Source: a bacterium (GTDB taxonomy: Bacteria > Planctomycetota > UBA1135 > GCA-002686595). Taken from it: 64,000 nt of DNA. The notes beneath the pieces are model-generated. The model did no database searches. It had not been told where the DNA came from and saw only the letters and a program-made list of their open reading frames with translations. Location of the stretch: contig JAAELL010000252.1 of the NCBI GenBank assembly GCA_024226735.1, positions 32,627 through 96,626 on the forward strand, given 5' to 3'. A program made the position numbers and the translations under genes. Every line of letters starts with the position of its first letter. Position 1 is the first letter of the stretch. Shown one piece after another: positions 35,597-43,780 of this stretch.

Positions 35597-38500
35597 ATGA
35601 TGCACCCTCGATCGTTTGCCCGGATTTCGCCCGCTCTCGCCATGGCTTCAGCCGCCTTCGCGGTCCCGCTCCAGGGCCCGATCGGTACGAGCTACTGCGG
35701 TCCGGCCATTCCCAACAGCACCGGCGCCTCGGCGACGATCTCCGCCACGGGCTCGACGGTCGTGCCGGACAACGACGTCACGCTGCACGCGGCGGGCATG
35801 CCGCTCAACCAGTTCGGCTACTTCCTCGCGAGCCAGAACCAGGGCATGTCGAGTCCGCCGGCGAGCGCCGGGGTTATCTGCCTGGGAGCGAACATCGGGC
35901 GCTTCACCGCCGTTGTGCCGAACACCGGTTCGAGCGGAGCGTTCAGCGTGCCGATCGACTTGACCGCGATCCCCGTCAATCCGGTGCAGGCCGTGATGCC
36001 CGGCGAGAGCTGGAACTTCCAGTGCTGGTACCGCGACGCGCCCACGAACAACTTCACCGACGGGCTGACCATTCTGTTCGAGGACTTCGTCGATCCGCCG
36101 CCGGCCGCGGGCATGCCGAGCCCGACGGACGGGGCGGCCGCGATCGAAGTCGATGCATCGCTCGGGTGGGCGGACGTTCCGGCGGCGACGCAGTACGACG
36201 TGTACTTCGGGACCGACGCGACGCCCGACGCCGGTGAGTACCAGGGCGCCGTCCCGCAGGCGAGCTTCGACCCGGGCGTCTTGACGCTCGACACGACCTA
36301 CTGGTGGCGCATCGATACGATCAACGCGGCCGGGATGACGACGGGCGCGGTGTGGAGCTTCACGACCCGGCCCGCTCCGAGTGCCGCCGGCGTCGTCTTC
36401 TCCGACGGCTTCGAGAGCGGTGGCTACGCCGCCGGTGGATGGGATGCGCCACCGGGTGACGCGCGCGTGACCGCCGCCGCCGCCAACACGGGCGCGTTCG
36501 GTGCGGAGCTGCACCGCAGCGTCGCGATCACCAAGGCGATCGATACGACCGGCCTGACCGACCTGCGCGTCTCGTACGACCGGCGCGTGTCAAACTACGA
36601 CGCCGGCGAGAGCCTGTTCGTCGAGTGGTTCGACGGCGCGCAGTGGGTCGTGCTCGAGAGTAGCGCGGACACGGCGTGGAGTACGCGCGCGTTCGATCTC
36701 GATCCGGCGGCCGCGAACAACCCGGACTTCGCGCTGCGCTTCCGGGCCGGTGGGAGCCAGTTCAACGAGCTCGCGTTCGTTGACAACGTCGAGATCAGCG
36801 CGGGGAGCTCCGTGCAGTCACTCGATGCACTCGTCGACTTCGGGATCGTCGAGCCGAGTGCCGTCGTCTCGCGCAACCTGTACCTGAGCAACACGAGCGC
36901 GGTCCAGGAGCGCGTGACGGCTCTGACCTTCGTGACCGACGGGGCAAGCAGCGGCCCCGGTTTCGATTTCTACGCGGTGCTCGGCGGCACCGAGTACCAC
37001 GGGGGCGCGTCGACCGTTACGCACGCGATCGACCTCGTGCTGTCGCCGATGAGCGTGACGCTCCTGCCGCTCTTCTTCGCGCCGACCGAGCACGCCGACT
37101 ACCTGCATGACATCGAGCTCACGGGCACGTTCGCGCGCACGGTCGATGTGCGGCTCGCGGGGCTCGGCGGGGCCGACCCGAGCTGGGGCTTTCTGCACCC
37201 CGTTCTCGACCACTCGCCGACCGTCGTCGTCGACTACGACGAGGACGGTCAGGAGGTCGTACAGATGCTCGGTAGCGACTCGCACACCCATGAGCCCGGC
37301 CGCGCGATCGTCTCGTGGGAGTGGCGCGACGGCCCGACGCTGGTCTCGACCCAGATCGACCCGGTGCTCTCGATTCCGCTCGGTCAGACGACGCTTTCGC
37401 TCACGATCACCGACGACAGCCAGCCGCCGGCGAGCGCGGCGGACGACGTCTCGCTCGACGTCCACGCGCCGGCGAGCGTGCCGGGCGTGCTGGTGTCGTA
37501 CTACCAGGACACGTTCGCCGGTCCGCTGCCGCTGCTCGACGCCATCCCCGCGTCGGCCGACTTCATCGAGAACCGGCCGTCACCCGACGTTCAACAGATC
37601 GGTGGCAAGATCGGCGGCTCGCCCTTCGCGAACGACGTGATGGTGCGCATCCAGGCCGGGTTCGAGCTGACGAGCTCCGCGACGATCGGTCTCGTCCCGT
37701 TCGGCGGCGTCGACACGCGGATCGAGCTCGACGGTGCGCCGCATGCCGGACCGACCGCCCTCGGCGCGGGAGCGCACACGCTCGAGGTGCGCTACGCGGT
37801 CCTGGATCTTGGCGACTTACCGCTCGGCCTGGACGTCTTCGTCGACGGGCAGCCGGCTCCGGGCCTCGCTGCCACGCTGACGCACGATCGGCGCGGGATT
37901 GCGCCCGTCGTGCACGCGATGCCACAGGCCGGGGTGCCGTTGGGCGGGAACCCGATTCAGATCTCGGGCTTCGGCTTCTACCCACCGGACGCGGTCGTCG
38001 TGCACTGGGGGACGCTCGAGGACTACTCGCTCGCGCTCGGCAACCTGACGTGGATCTCGGGGGAGGAGCTGCGCCTCGCGTCGCCGCCCGCGCCCGCCGG
38101 GACCGTCGTGCTCGTCACCGTCGAGACGTCGGCGGGAACGAGCGAGCCGCGCACGTTCACTTACACGCCGACGGGGCCAGTGCCGATCGCGTGGACCGAC
38201 GTCGCCGACGTACCGCTCGGCGCCTCGCCGACGACGGCCGAGTGGGGGCCGGACGGTCGCCTCTACGTGGGGACGGTCGAGGGGCGCCTGTTCGCGATCA
38301 CGTTCGACGCGAGCTACGCCGCGACTGCGGTCGAGGAGTACGACGGCGTCGACGTCGGGCCGACGAGCGACAACAGCATCCTCGGGCTGACGTTCGATCC
38401 CTTCGATGACCCCGCTGGGCCCGTGCGCGTGCTCGTCGCGCACGGTGAGCTCTTCGCCCAGGGCGGGAGTTGCTTCTCAGGCACCGCGCCGTTCCTCGGC

Positions 38501-40534
38501 GCCGTGTCCGCGCTCAGCGGCCCGGACTTCGACAGCCCGCAGACGATCGTCGACGCGCTGCCGATCTCCAACCACGACCACGGCATCAACGGCATGTTCG
38601 TCGACGGCAACGGCGACTTGTTCATCTGCGTGGGAGGCAACACGAACGCCGGCCTTCCGGCCTGCCTGAGCGGCGACCTGCCCGAGTCGCCGTTCACCGC
38701 GGCGATCGTCAAGGCAAGCACGTCGCGTCCGGACTTCAACGGTCAGATCGTGTACGAGAACTCGTCGAACGGTCAGGTCGTCGACGACCAGGTGTTGGGC
38801 GACGTGCTCGACGTCGCGGGCGGGGTGCACGTCGAGGTCTGGGCGTCGGGACTGCGCAACTCCTACGACGCCGTCCTGACGACGCAGGGCTACGTCTATT
38901 GCACCGACAACGGTCCGAACTCCGCGTTCGGCGCGACCTCGACGAGCTGCTCGAGCCAGAGCGCCGGCGCGGGGGACGAAGACGAGCTGAACCTCGTCGC
39001 ACGCGGGAGCTACTACGGCCACCCGAACCGCAACCGCGGCCGCTTCGATCCGATCGAGTGCGTGTACAAGGACTCGGCCGACCCCGCGATCCCGGGCGCG
39101 TTCACGCAAGCTCTGGTCGTATTGGACGCGTCGACGAACGGGATCGTCGAGTACCGCGCCGCGGCCTTCGGCTCGACGCTGCGCGGCTGGCTCATCGTGC
39201 AGAAGTGGAACTCACGCCCGCGCATCGTCGAGCTTGCGGCCGACGGCCGCAGCGTCGTCTCGGTGCGCGACGATTTGATTCAAGACTTCGAGCTGGTCGG
39301 CCTCGACGTCACCTCGGGGCCGGGCGGTGCGCTGATCGCAGCCAACTACTCGAGCGGCCGGATCGAGGTCATCGTGCCGAACGACGCGGCGGCGATCGGT
39401 CTGACGCCGTATGACATCACGCCATGGCGCGCGCCGTCGGTCGGCGGCCAGCGCTTCGAGATCGGCGGATCGGGCTTTGGGACGCTCGCCGACACGACGG
39501 TGTCGATCGACGGGCTGACGGCGCCGCTCACCTCCGTCAGCGCGGGGCGCATCGTCGGCATCGTGCCGCAGAACCCGGCGGGCGCGACGGACCTGCTCGA
39601 CGTGACCGTGACGGTCGCGAGCAGCAGCTCGACGCTGACGGGCGCCTTCCGCTTCCTACCCTCCGTTCCGGGCCTCGAGACGGGCCAGTGGCGCGACGTG
39701 GCGGACATTCCGGCCGCCCTGGGCGAGGTCGCGAGCGGCGTCATTGGGCACGAAATGTTCGTCGTGGGCGAGGGCTCGAGCGCGACCTACGTCTACGACC
39801 TGTGGACCGACACGTGGTCGGCCTCCGGGGCTCCGCGCCCGTTCCCGGGGAACCACCACGCGGCCGAGGTCGTGGGCGACAAGCTGTACCTCTTCGGCGG
39901 TCTCGCCGGCGGCGCCGGACGCGTGCAGATCTACGACCCACAGGTCAACCTGTGGTCGCTCGGCACCGACATGCCGTGGAACGCAGGATCGTGCTCGTCG
40001 GCGGTGATCGACGGCAAGGTCTACGTGTGCGGCGGGATCGTCGGTGGCGGGACCGTGGGCAACCTGGCCGTGTATGACCCCGTCGCGAACGGCTGGACTG
40101 CCCTTCCCGCGATGCCGACGCCGGTGAACCACGCGGCCTCGGCGACCGATGGCGCGCGGCTGTTCGTGTTCGGCGGGCGACAGGGTGGCAACGCTCCGCA
40201 GCCCGGTTTCGACACCGTGCAGGCGTTCGACCCGGTGAGCGGGACCTGGGATGCGACCTTGACTCCCATGCCCGCCGGTCGCGGTGGCACGGGGAAGGCG
40301 GTCGAATACTTCGGGGAGCTGTACGTGATGGGCGGCGAGGGCACGAGCGGCGTGTTCGACGAGGTCTTCGCCTACGACCCGGTGCTGGATTCGTGGCGGA
40401 TGGATGCGGAGATGCCGACCGCGCGGCACGGGATCTTCCCGGTGCGGTTCGAGGATCGGATCGTCGTCGCGGGTGGGGGGACGAACGCGGGGTTCTCGGC
40501 GTCGGTGATCGTCGAGACCTTCAGTCGGCGCTAA
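35597..40534 (+). CDS. Giant secreted mosaic protein: shared domain, FN3-like, PA14-like, IPT, sorbosone-dehydrogenase-like and kelch parts
   Basis: This 1645-residue exported protein has a signal peptide in its first 22 residues. The shared domain comes at the N terminus (about 29-155, SYCGPAIPNSTG to WNFQCWYRDAPTNNFTDGL). Next come an FN3-like domain (YDVYFGTDATPDAG, TYWWRIDTIN), a jelly-roll-like region (about 260-400) and a PA14-like region (GVLVSYYQDTFAGPLPLLD, near 635-760). An IPT/TIG domain follows (GNPIQISGFGFYPPDAV). Then comes a glucose/sorbosone-dehydrogenase-type propeller (about 865-1260: TTAEWGPDGRLYVGTVEGRL, ISNHDHGINGMFVDGNGDLF, VEVWASGLRNSYDAVLTTQG). A second IPT precedes a C-terminal kelch propeller (DKLYLFGGLAGGAGRVQIYD, GKVYVCGGI). 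Binding or oxidation of glycans is plausible but unproven. Two adjacent ATGs serve as possible starts. Confidence 0.85.
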   Translation: MMHPRSFARISPALAMASAAFAVPLQGPIGTSYCGPAIPNSTGASATISATGSTVVPDNDVTLHAAGMPLNQFGYFLASQNQGMSSPPASAGVICLGANIGRFTAVVPNTGSSGAFSVPIDLTAIPVNPVQAVMPGESWNFQCWYRDAPTNNFTDGLTILFEDFVDPPPAAGMPSPTDGAAAIEVDASLGWADVPAATQYDVYFGTDATPDAGEYQGAVPQASFDPGVLTLDTTYWWRIDTINAAGMTTGAVWSFTTRPAPSAAGVVFSDGFESGGYAAGGWDAPPGDARVTAAAANTGAFGAELHRSVAITKAIDTTGLTDLRVSYDRRVSNYDAGESLFVEWFDGAQWVVLESSADTAWSTRAFDLDPAAANNPDFALRFRAGGSQFNELAFVDNVEISAGSSVQSLDALVDFGIVEPSAVVSRNLYLSNTSAVQERVTALTFVTDGASSGPGFDFYAVLGGTEYHGGASTVTHAIDLVLSPMSVTLLPLFFAPTEHADYLHDIELTGTFARTVDVRLAGLGGADPSWGFLHPVLDHSPTVVVDYDEDGQEVVQMLGSDSHTHEPGRAIVSWEWRDGPTLVSTQIDPVLSIPLGQTTLSLTITDDSQPPASAADDVSLDVHAPASVPGVLVSYYQDTFAGPLPLLDAIPASADFIENRPSPDVQQIGGKIGGSPFANDVMVRIQAGFELTSSATIGLVPFGGVDTRIELDGAPHAGPTALGAGAHTLEVRYAVLDLGDLPLGLDVFVDGQPAPGLAATLTHDRRGIAPVVHAMPQAGVPLGGNPIQISGFGFYPPDAVVVHWGTLEDYSLALGNLTWISGEELRLASPPAPAGTVVLVTVETSAGTSEPRTFTYTPTGPVPIAWTDVADVPLGASPTTAEWGPDGRLYVGTVEGRLFAITFDASYAATAVEEYDGVDVGPTSDNSILGLTFDPFDDPAGPVRVLVAHGELFAQGGSCFSGTAPFLGAVSALSGPDFDSPQTIVDALPISNHDHGINGMFVDGNGDLFICVGGNTNAGLPACLSGDLPESPFTAAIVKASTSRPDFNGQIVYENSSNGQVVDDQVLGDVLDVAGGVHVEVWASGLRNSYDAVLTTQGYVYCTDNGPNSAFGATSTSCSSQSAGAGDEDELNLVARGSYYGHPNRNRGRFDPIECVYKDSADPAIPGAFTQALVVLDASTNGIVEYRAAAFGSTLRGWLIVQKWNSRPRIVELAADGRSVVSVRDDLIQDFELVGLDVTSGPGGALIAANYSSGRIEVIVPNDAAAIGLTPYDITPWRAPSVGGQRFEIGGSGFGTLADTTVSIDGLTAPLTSVSAGRIVGIVPQNPAGATDLLDVTVTVASSSSTLTGAFRFLPSVPGLETGQWRDVADIPAALGEVASGVIGHEMFVVGEGSSATYVYDLWTDTWSASGAPRPFPGNHHAAEVVGDKLYLFGGLAGGAGRVQIYDPQVNLWSLGTDMPWNAGSCSSAVIDGKVYVCGGIVGGGTVGNLAVYDPVANGWTALPAMPTPVNHAASATDGARLFVFGGRQGGNAPQPGFDTVQAFDPVSGTWDATLTPMPAGRGGTGKAVEYFGELYVMGGEGTSGVFDEVFAYDPVLDSWRMDAEMPTARHGIFPVRFEDRIVVAGGGTNAGFSASVIVETFSRR

Positions 40535-40546
40535 GGGATCTCGGCC

Positions 40547-42742
40547 ATGGTGCGCGTGTACTGTTCTCTTCACGGCGCACAGCGGACGAAAGCAGCCGAG
40601 GCGATCGCTTGGGACGAGTCGGAGACCGAGTCCGTCAAGATTGCTCACGGGCGCCTCCTCGACGGCTACCGTTGTGTCGAACCGGGCTGTGACACGGTAG
40701 TGAGTTCGGGCGAAGTCGCGTACATGATCCGGCGCTACACCGGGGGGCGTTGGGATCTTCAGGAGTACGACGTCTTTGCGGAACCGAACGTCTGCATCCT
40801 CACGCGCCAGCGGCCTGGCCCCACCGTCTTTGTCGAACCATTCTCGGCCCGGCTTCGCGCCTATCGCAGCGCCGGCGTCGCAAGGCGGTTGCCGCCTGAG
40901 AGCGGGCCGTCCGAGATGACACTCGTCCCGCCCCTCTACGTGTTGGTCGGCGAGTGCCTGTGTTGGCGATGCAAGCGAGAGACGCAGGTCGTCGGTCTCG
41001 CCGTCCAGCGCGTCCGGGAGTTCAGTGACAAGGACTACCTGACCGAGGACGACGAGGTCGACGACGAGGGAGCGTTCCTGGTGCTGAGCCATACCACGTT
41101 TCTTCCCGAGGCGATTCGCGAAGCGCTCGCGCGGACCTTTCCAACCTATTGGGTGGATCGGTCTCGCATGGACGGCAACGACTACTATGCGAACCACTGT
41201 GATTGCGGCGCCGCGTTCGAGGACTACAGCCTCTTCGAGGAGATGGGGAGTCCGTTCATGCCGATGTCCGCTGAGGACGCATCGCGAGTCCGCGTGTACC
41301 CGGTCGTCGAACGGTTCGAATTCCAAGGCTCGTGCCAGCCGACGCTCGGTACGGCTGGCGATTGGCTCAGTGTCTACGGCGAATTCAGTGCCTGGGATTC
41401 GATCAGCGACTGCGTCAGTCCGGACGTCGTCATGGCCCACGACTTGTTGCAGAGGGACAACCTGACCCTACGCGTGCGAGAGCTTGCGGAGATGCGCGAT
41501 CGTGCGTCTTCGCGGTTCGAGATTGCGCTGGAAGCTGCAGGGAGTTCGATGCGGATGCTTGGCACGCACGAGCATTTCGACCTTTGGCCTGAGCCGGAGA
41601 TCACCAGCTCGTTGCGGTGGTACTTCGAAGAGTCTCCCTCTGACGACCAGACTCCTGAGGCTGAGCACGGTGCGCGCCTGGACCGTGTGGGGCGAGGTAT
41701 GGCGGAGATGGGGAGCCGCCTGTTCGGGCACCTGTTCCGGTCCACTCGTGTGGCCTGTGACGCCTGGTGTTGTGTGCGCGACCGATTGCACGACATTCGG
41801 GTCGAGATCGTGGTGACGACCCTGCGAAGCCGCGCGATGCCGTGGGAGCTGCTCCTTTCCGACCGTGGAGAACACCTCGCGCTGGCTTGCAAGAGCTTTG
41901 TCGTAGGGACATCGGAGATCCCGGAAACCCGCGAATGGGCCGTTCCCTCCGCCGACGAACCCTTGCGCGTGCTGCTCGTCACGTGCCGCCTCAAGGTGGA
42001 CGACATTCCGAGAGATGTCATGGCGAACGCGTTGGTGGATGCGGTGTCAACGGGGGCGGCGAGCACAGTCCGCATCGAGCACTTGCGCCCACCGACCTTT
42101 CGAAAGCTCCGCGAGGTCCTCCTAAGAGCTGCCCTGCGCGGGGCACCGTTTCACGTCGTGCATTTCGACGGTCATGGGACCTTTGTGGAAGACGAGACGC
42201 CCGAGGCGGGGCGGGGGGCCGTCATCTTCGAGCACGCGCAAATGCCGTTCCAATACGTGGACGGCCGCGAGCTGGCGGCAGTGTTGAAGGACGCTCGAGT
42301 TCCTTGGCTCGTCATGAACGCGTGTCAGTCCGCGCGGCTCGACGCCCCGCAGCTTGGAACGCCGCTACGTTCGGTCGATGCCGACCCTGGGCTGGATCAT
42401 CCCGCTAAGTCGCTCGGGCGCGAGGCCTTGGAAGAAGGACTGATCGGCGTCGTGGCGATGCGTTACAAGGTCGAGGTCAAGACGGCTTGCGTCTTCTACG
42501 GGGCGTTCTACGAGGCGCTCGCGAGCGGCGCCCCTGTTGGTGTGGCCGCGAACCACGGCCGGCGCAGGCTGGAGATGGGCTGGCACAAGGAGGGCAGATT
42601 GAAGTTGGAAGGTCTGATTCCAGTCGTCTACGAAGCAATGCCGTTCTCGCTGTTCCGAGATCGACACGAGTGGATGCAACTCGTCGACGAACTCCGTGCG
42701 ACCCCCCGCGACGACGACGGTGTACGATCGCCCGCGCCATGA
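40547..42742 (+). CDS. CHAT-domain (caspase-like) protease with N-terminal zinc-binding module
   Basis: This 731-residue cytoplasmic protein ends in a CHAT domain (about 415-700). SRAMPWELLLSDRG, FHVVHFDGHGTF and WLVMNACQSAR give the catalytic pair His543 and Cys593 of clan CD cysteine peptidases. GREALEEGLIGVVAMRYKV and FYGAFYEALASGAPVGVA are the family's closing blocks. The N-terminal part has Cys/His clusters: C6/H9 with C43/C48, and CLCWRC (137-142) with HCDCGAAFEDYSLFEE (217-231). The second pair resembles a zinc-ribbon module usually written CxxC...CxxCGxxQGDxxL. No membrane segment is visible. The stop overlaps the start of a small membrane protein. CHAT proteases often act as effectors activated by a sensor and cut a partner protein, so the neighbour is a candidate partner. 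By eye its GC content is lower than that of its neighbours. Confidence 0.88.
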   Translation: MVRVYCSLHGAQRTKAAEAIAWDESETESVKIAHGRLLDGYRCVEPGCDTVVSSGEVAYMIRRYTGGRWDLQEYDVFAEPNVCILTRQRPGPTVFVEPFSARLRAYRSAGVARRLPPESGPSEMTLVPPLYVLVGECLCWRCKRETQVVGLAVQRVREFSDKDYLTEDDEVDDEGAFLVLSHTTFLPEAIREALARTFPTYWVDRSRMDGNDYYANHCDCGAAFEDYSLFEEMGSPFMPMSAEDASRVRVYPVVERFEFQGSCQPTLGTAGDWLSVYGEFSAWDSISDCVSPDVVMAHDLLQRDNLTLRVRELAEMRDRASSRFEIALEAAGSSMRMLGTHEHFDLWPEPEITSSLRWYFEESPSDDQTPEAEHGARLDRVGRGMAEMGSRLFGHLFRSTRVACDAWCCVRDRLHDIRVEIVVTTLRSRAMPWELLLSDRGEHLALACKSFVVGTSEIPETREWAVPSADEPLRVLLVTCRLKVDDIPRDVMANALVDAVSTGAASTVRIEHLRPPTFRKLREVLLRAALRGAPFHVVHFDGHGTFVEDETPEAGRGAVIFEHAQMPFQYVDGRELAAVLKDARVPWLVMNACQSARLDAPQLGTPLRSVDADPGLDHPAKSLGREALEEGLIGVVAMRYKVEVKTACVFYGAFYEALASGAPVGVAANHGRRRLEMGWHKEGRLKLEGLIPVVYEAMPFSLFRDRHEWMQLVDELRATPRDDDGVRSPAP

Positions 42743-43047
42743 CCGACCGTAACCCGTTCCTTGCCCAGGACCCTTCGACGGCCGGCTCGCGCCAGACGTT
42801 CAACTGGGTGGAAGTCACACTCGTGGCCGGCGCCGCCTTTGCAGCCAATGCAATCGTCGCCGGCGCCCTGGGGAATGCGTTTTGGGAGTGGGTCCGTACT
42901 CTCCATGTGCGCGGGGGCGAAGAACGCATTGCGGAACTGAAGGAGGGCATCATGAAAGAGCTGCGCAAGGCCAAGCGGCAGCCGCAAGCGAAAGATTCCG
43001 ACCTTCAACTCCGCGTCGACCAGATGTTCCGCGAGCACGGTTTCTAG
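42739..43047 (+). CDS. Small single-pass membrane protein coupled to the CHAT protease
   Basis: This 102-residue protein starts at the ATG that overlaps the CHAT gene's TGA by four bases (ATGA). It has a short polar N terminus, one membrane segment (about residues 25-50, VTLVAGAAFAANAIVAGALG) and a basic helical tail (GGEERIAELKEGIMKELRKA). No signal cleavage site is apparent and I know no family. Coupling to a CHAT protease suggests it is the membrane partner, target or inhibitor of that protease. This is inference from context. Its TAG stop lies inside the first bases of an inverted-repeat element, so its last residues may have been fixed by that insertion. Confidence 0.75.
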   Translation: MTDRNPFLAQDPSTAGSRQTFNWVEVTLVAGAAFAANAIVAGALGNAFWEWVRTLHVRGGEERIAELKEGIMKELRKAKRQPQAKDSDLQLRVDQMFREHGF

Positions 43048-43208
43048 TGGTGTGATGCAGACCGTTGCGGTCTTATCCCGAGTTCGCGTGTGCGTGCTAC
43101 GGCGTTGCGGCTCCTCCGAAACTCCACGAAGTTGCGTCGTCGCTGCGCCTTGTGGCACGCACACGCGAACTCGGGACACGACTGCGAATGTCTGCATCAC
43201 ACCACTAG
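43044..43208. repeat. 165-bp inverted-repeat element (MITE-like)
   Basis: The element starts with CTAGTGGTGTGATGCAGAC at 43044 and ends with the exact reverse complement at 43208. The two arms are about 54 bases each (43044-43097 and 43155-43208) and match except within a 14-base inner block. It encodes no protein of its own. Positions 43044-43086 match, with one difference, the inverse of 63837-63879 near the other end of the window, so it belongs to a dispersed family. It supplies the stop codons of the genes on both sides. Confidence 0.85.
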
Positions 43209-43769
43209 GAGCTGCGCCGACCACTCCAAGTCCTGGACGCCGACCGGTCCGACGATCTCGACACCGTAGCGCGGTCCGACGTGCACCCGTAGTTCGATCG
43301 GCCCCGAGTCCGCCGCGACGTCACGCCCGCGCTCGATGACGCGCAGCTGCGTCCCCTCTGGCAGCTCGACCTCGAAGTACATTCGACCCGGCGGGAGCGC
43401 GGGGTCGACGTCGAACGTGCCGTCATCGCGCGTCACCGTCGCCGCCCTCTGTCTTCCCCGTCGGATGCGTATCGCGCAGCTCGCGAGCGGGGCGTCGGTC
43501 GCGTCGTTCACGACGCGGCCGCGGAAGGCGGCGATCGGGCGAGCCGGAGAATGAGTGGCCGGCAGCTCCTCCCGCGCAGCGCTCTCGGCAAGAATCTCGG
43601 CAAGAATCTCGGGCGTCTCCGGCAGGCTCGGGGCCTGAGAACGCGCGTGGACTCCACCGGCCTAGGACCGCGGATCGCTCACGTCCGTACCGAAACGCGC
43701 CGCGACCCAGATCCCGACTCCGACCACGACCGCCAAGAGCACCACGAACAAGACGTGCTTGGCGGCCAT
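43197..43769 (-). pseudogene. Membrane-anchored carboxypeptidase-regulatory-like protein, interrupted by TAG at 43662 and cut by the repeat
   Basis: A single frame runs from the ATG at 43769 to the TGA at 43197. It encodes an N-terminal membrane anchor (HVLFVVLLAVVVGVGIWVAA), then SDPRS, a TAG at 43662-43664, a linker rich in Ala/Glu/Pro (EILAEILAES), and a regulatory-like domain starting FRGRVVNDATDAPLASC. This is the same plan as the 996-residue protein at 32506. The last codons LVV-stop come from the 165-bp repeat, so the 3' end is probably truncated. The start has a GAAGGA site 7 bases upstream and lies 11 bases after the second RND gene. If the TAG is obeyed, the product is a 35-residue single-pass microprotein, which could in principle act on the pump as AcrZ does on AcrB. 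Confidence 0.6.
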
Positions 43770-43780
43770 GCTCGTGTCCT

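Noticed and set aside
40547..43047. CHAT locus as part of a CRISPR or gasdermin system
   Set aside because: No repeats, cas genes or protein of gasdermin size lie nearby; the 102-residue partner is too short for a bacterial gasdermin.
43044..43208. Inverted repeat as an intrinsic terminator
   Set aside because: The arms are much longer than terminator stems, the loop is about 57 bases, no T run follows, and a related arm occurs 20 kb away; a mobile repeat is the better explanation.
43052..43339. Plus-strand frame across the inverted repeat
   Set aside because: It reads through both arms of the repeat into antisense of the regulatory-like domain and has no family similarity.
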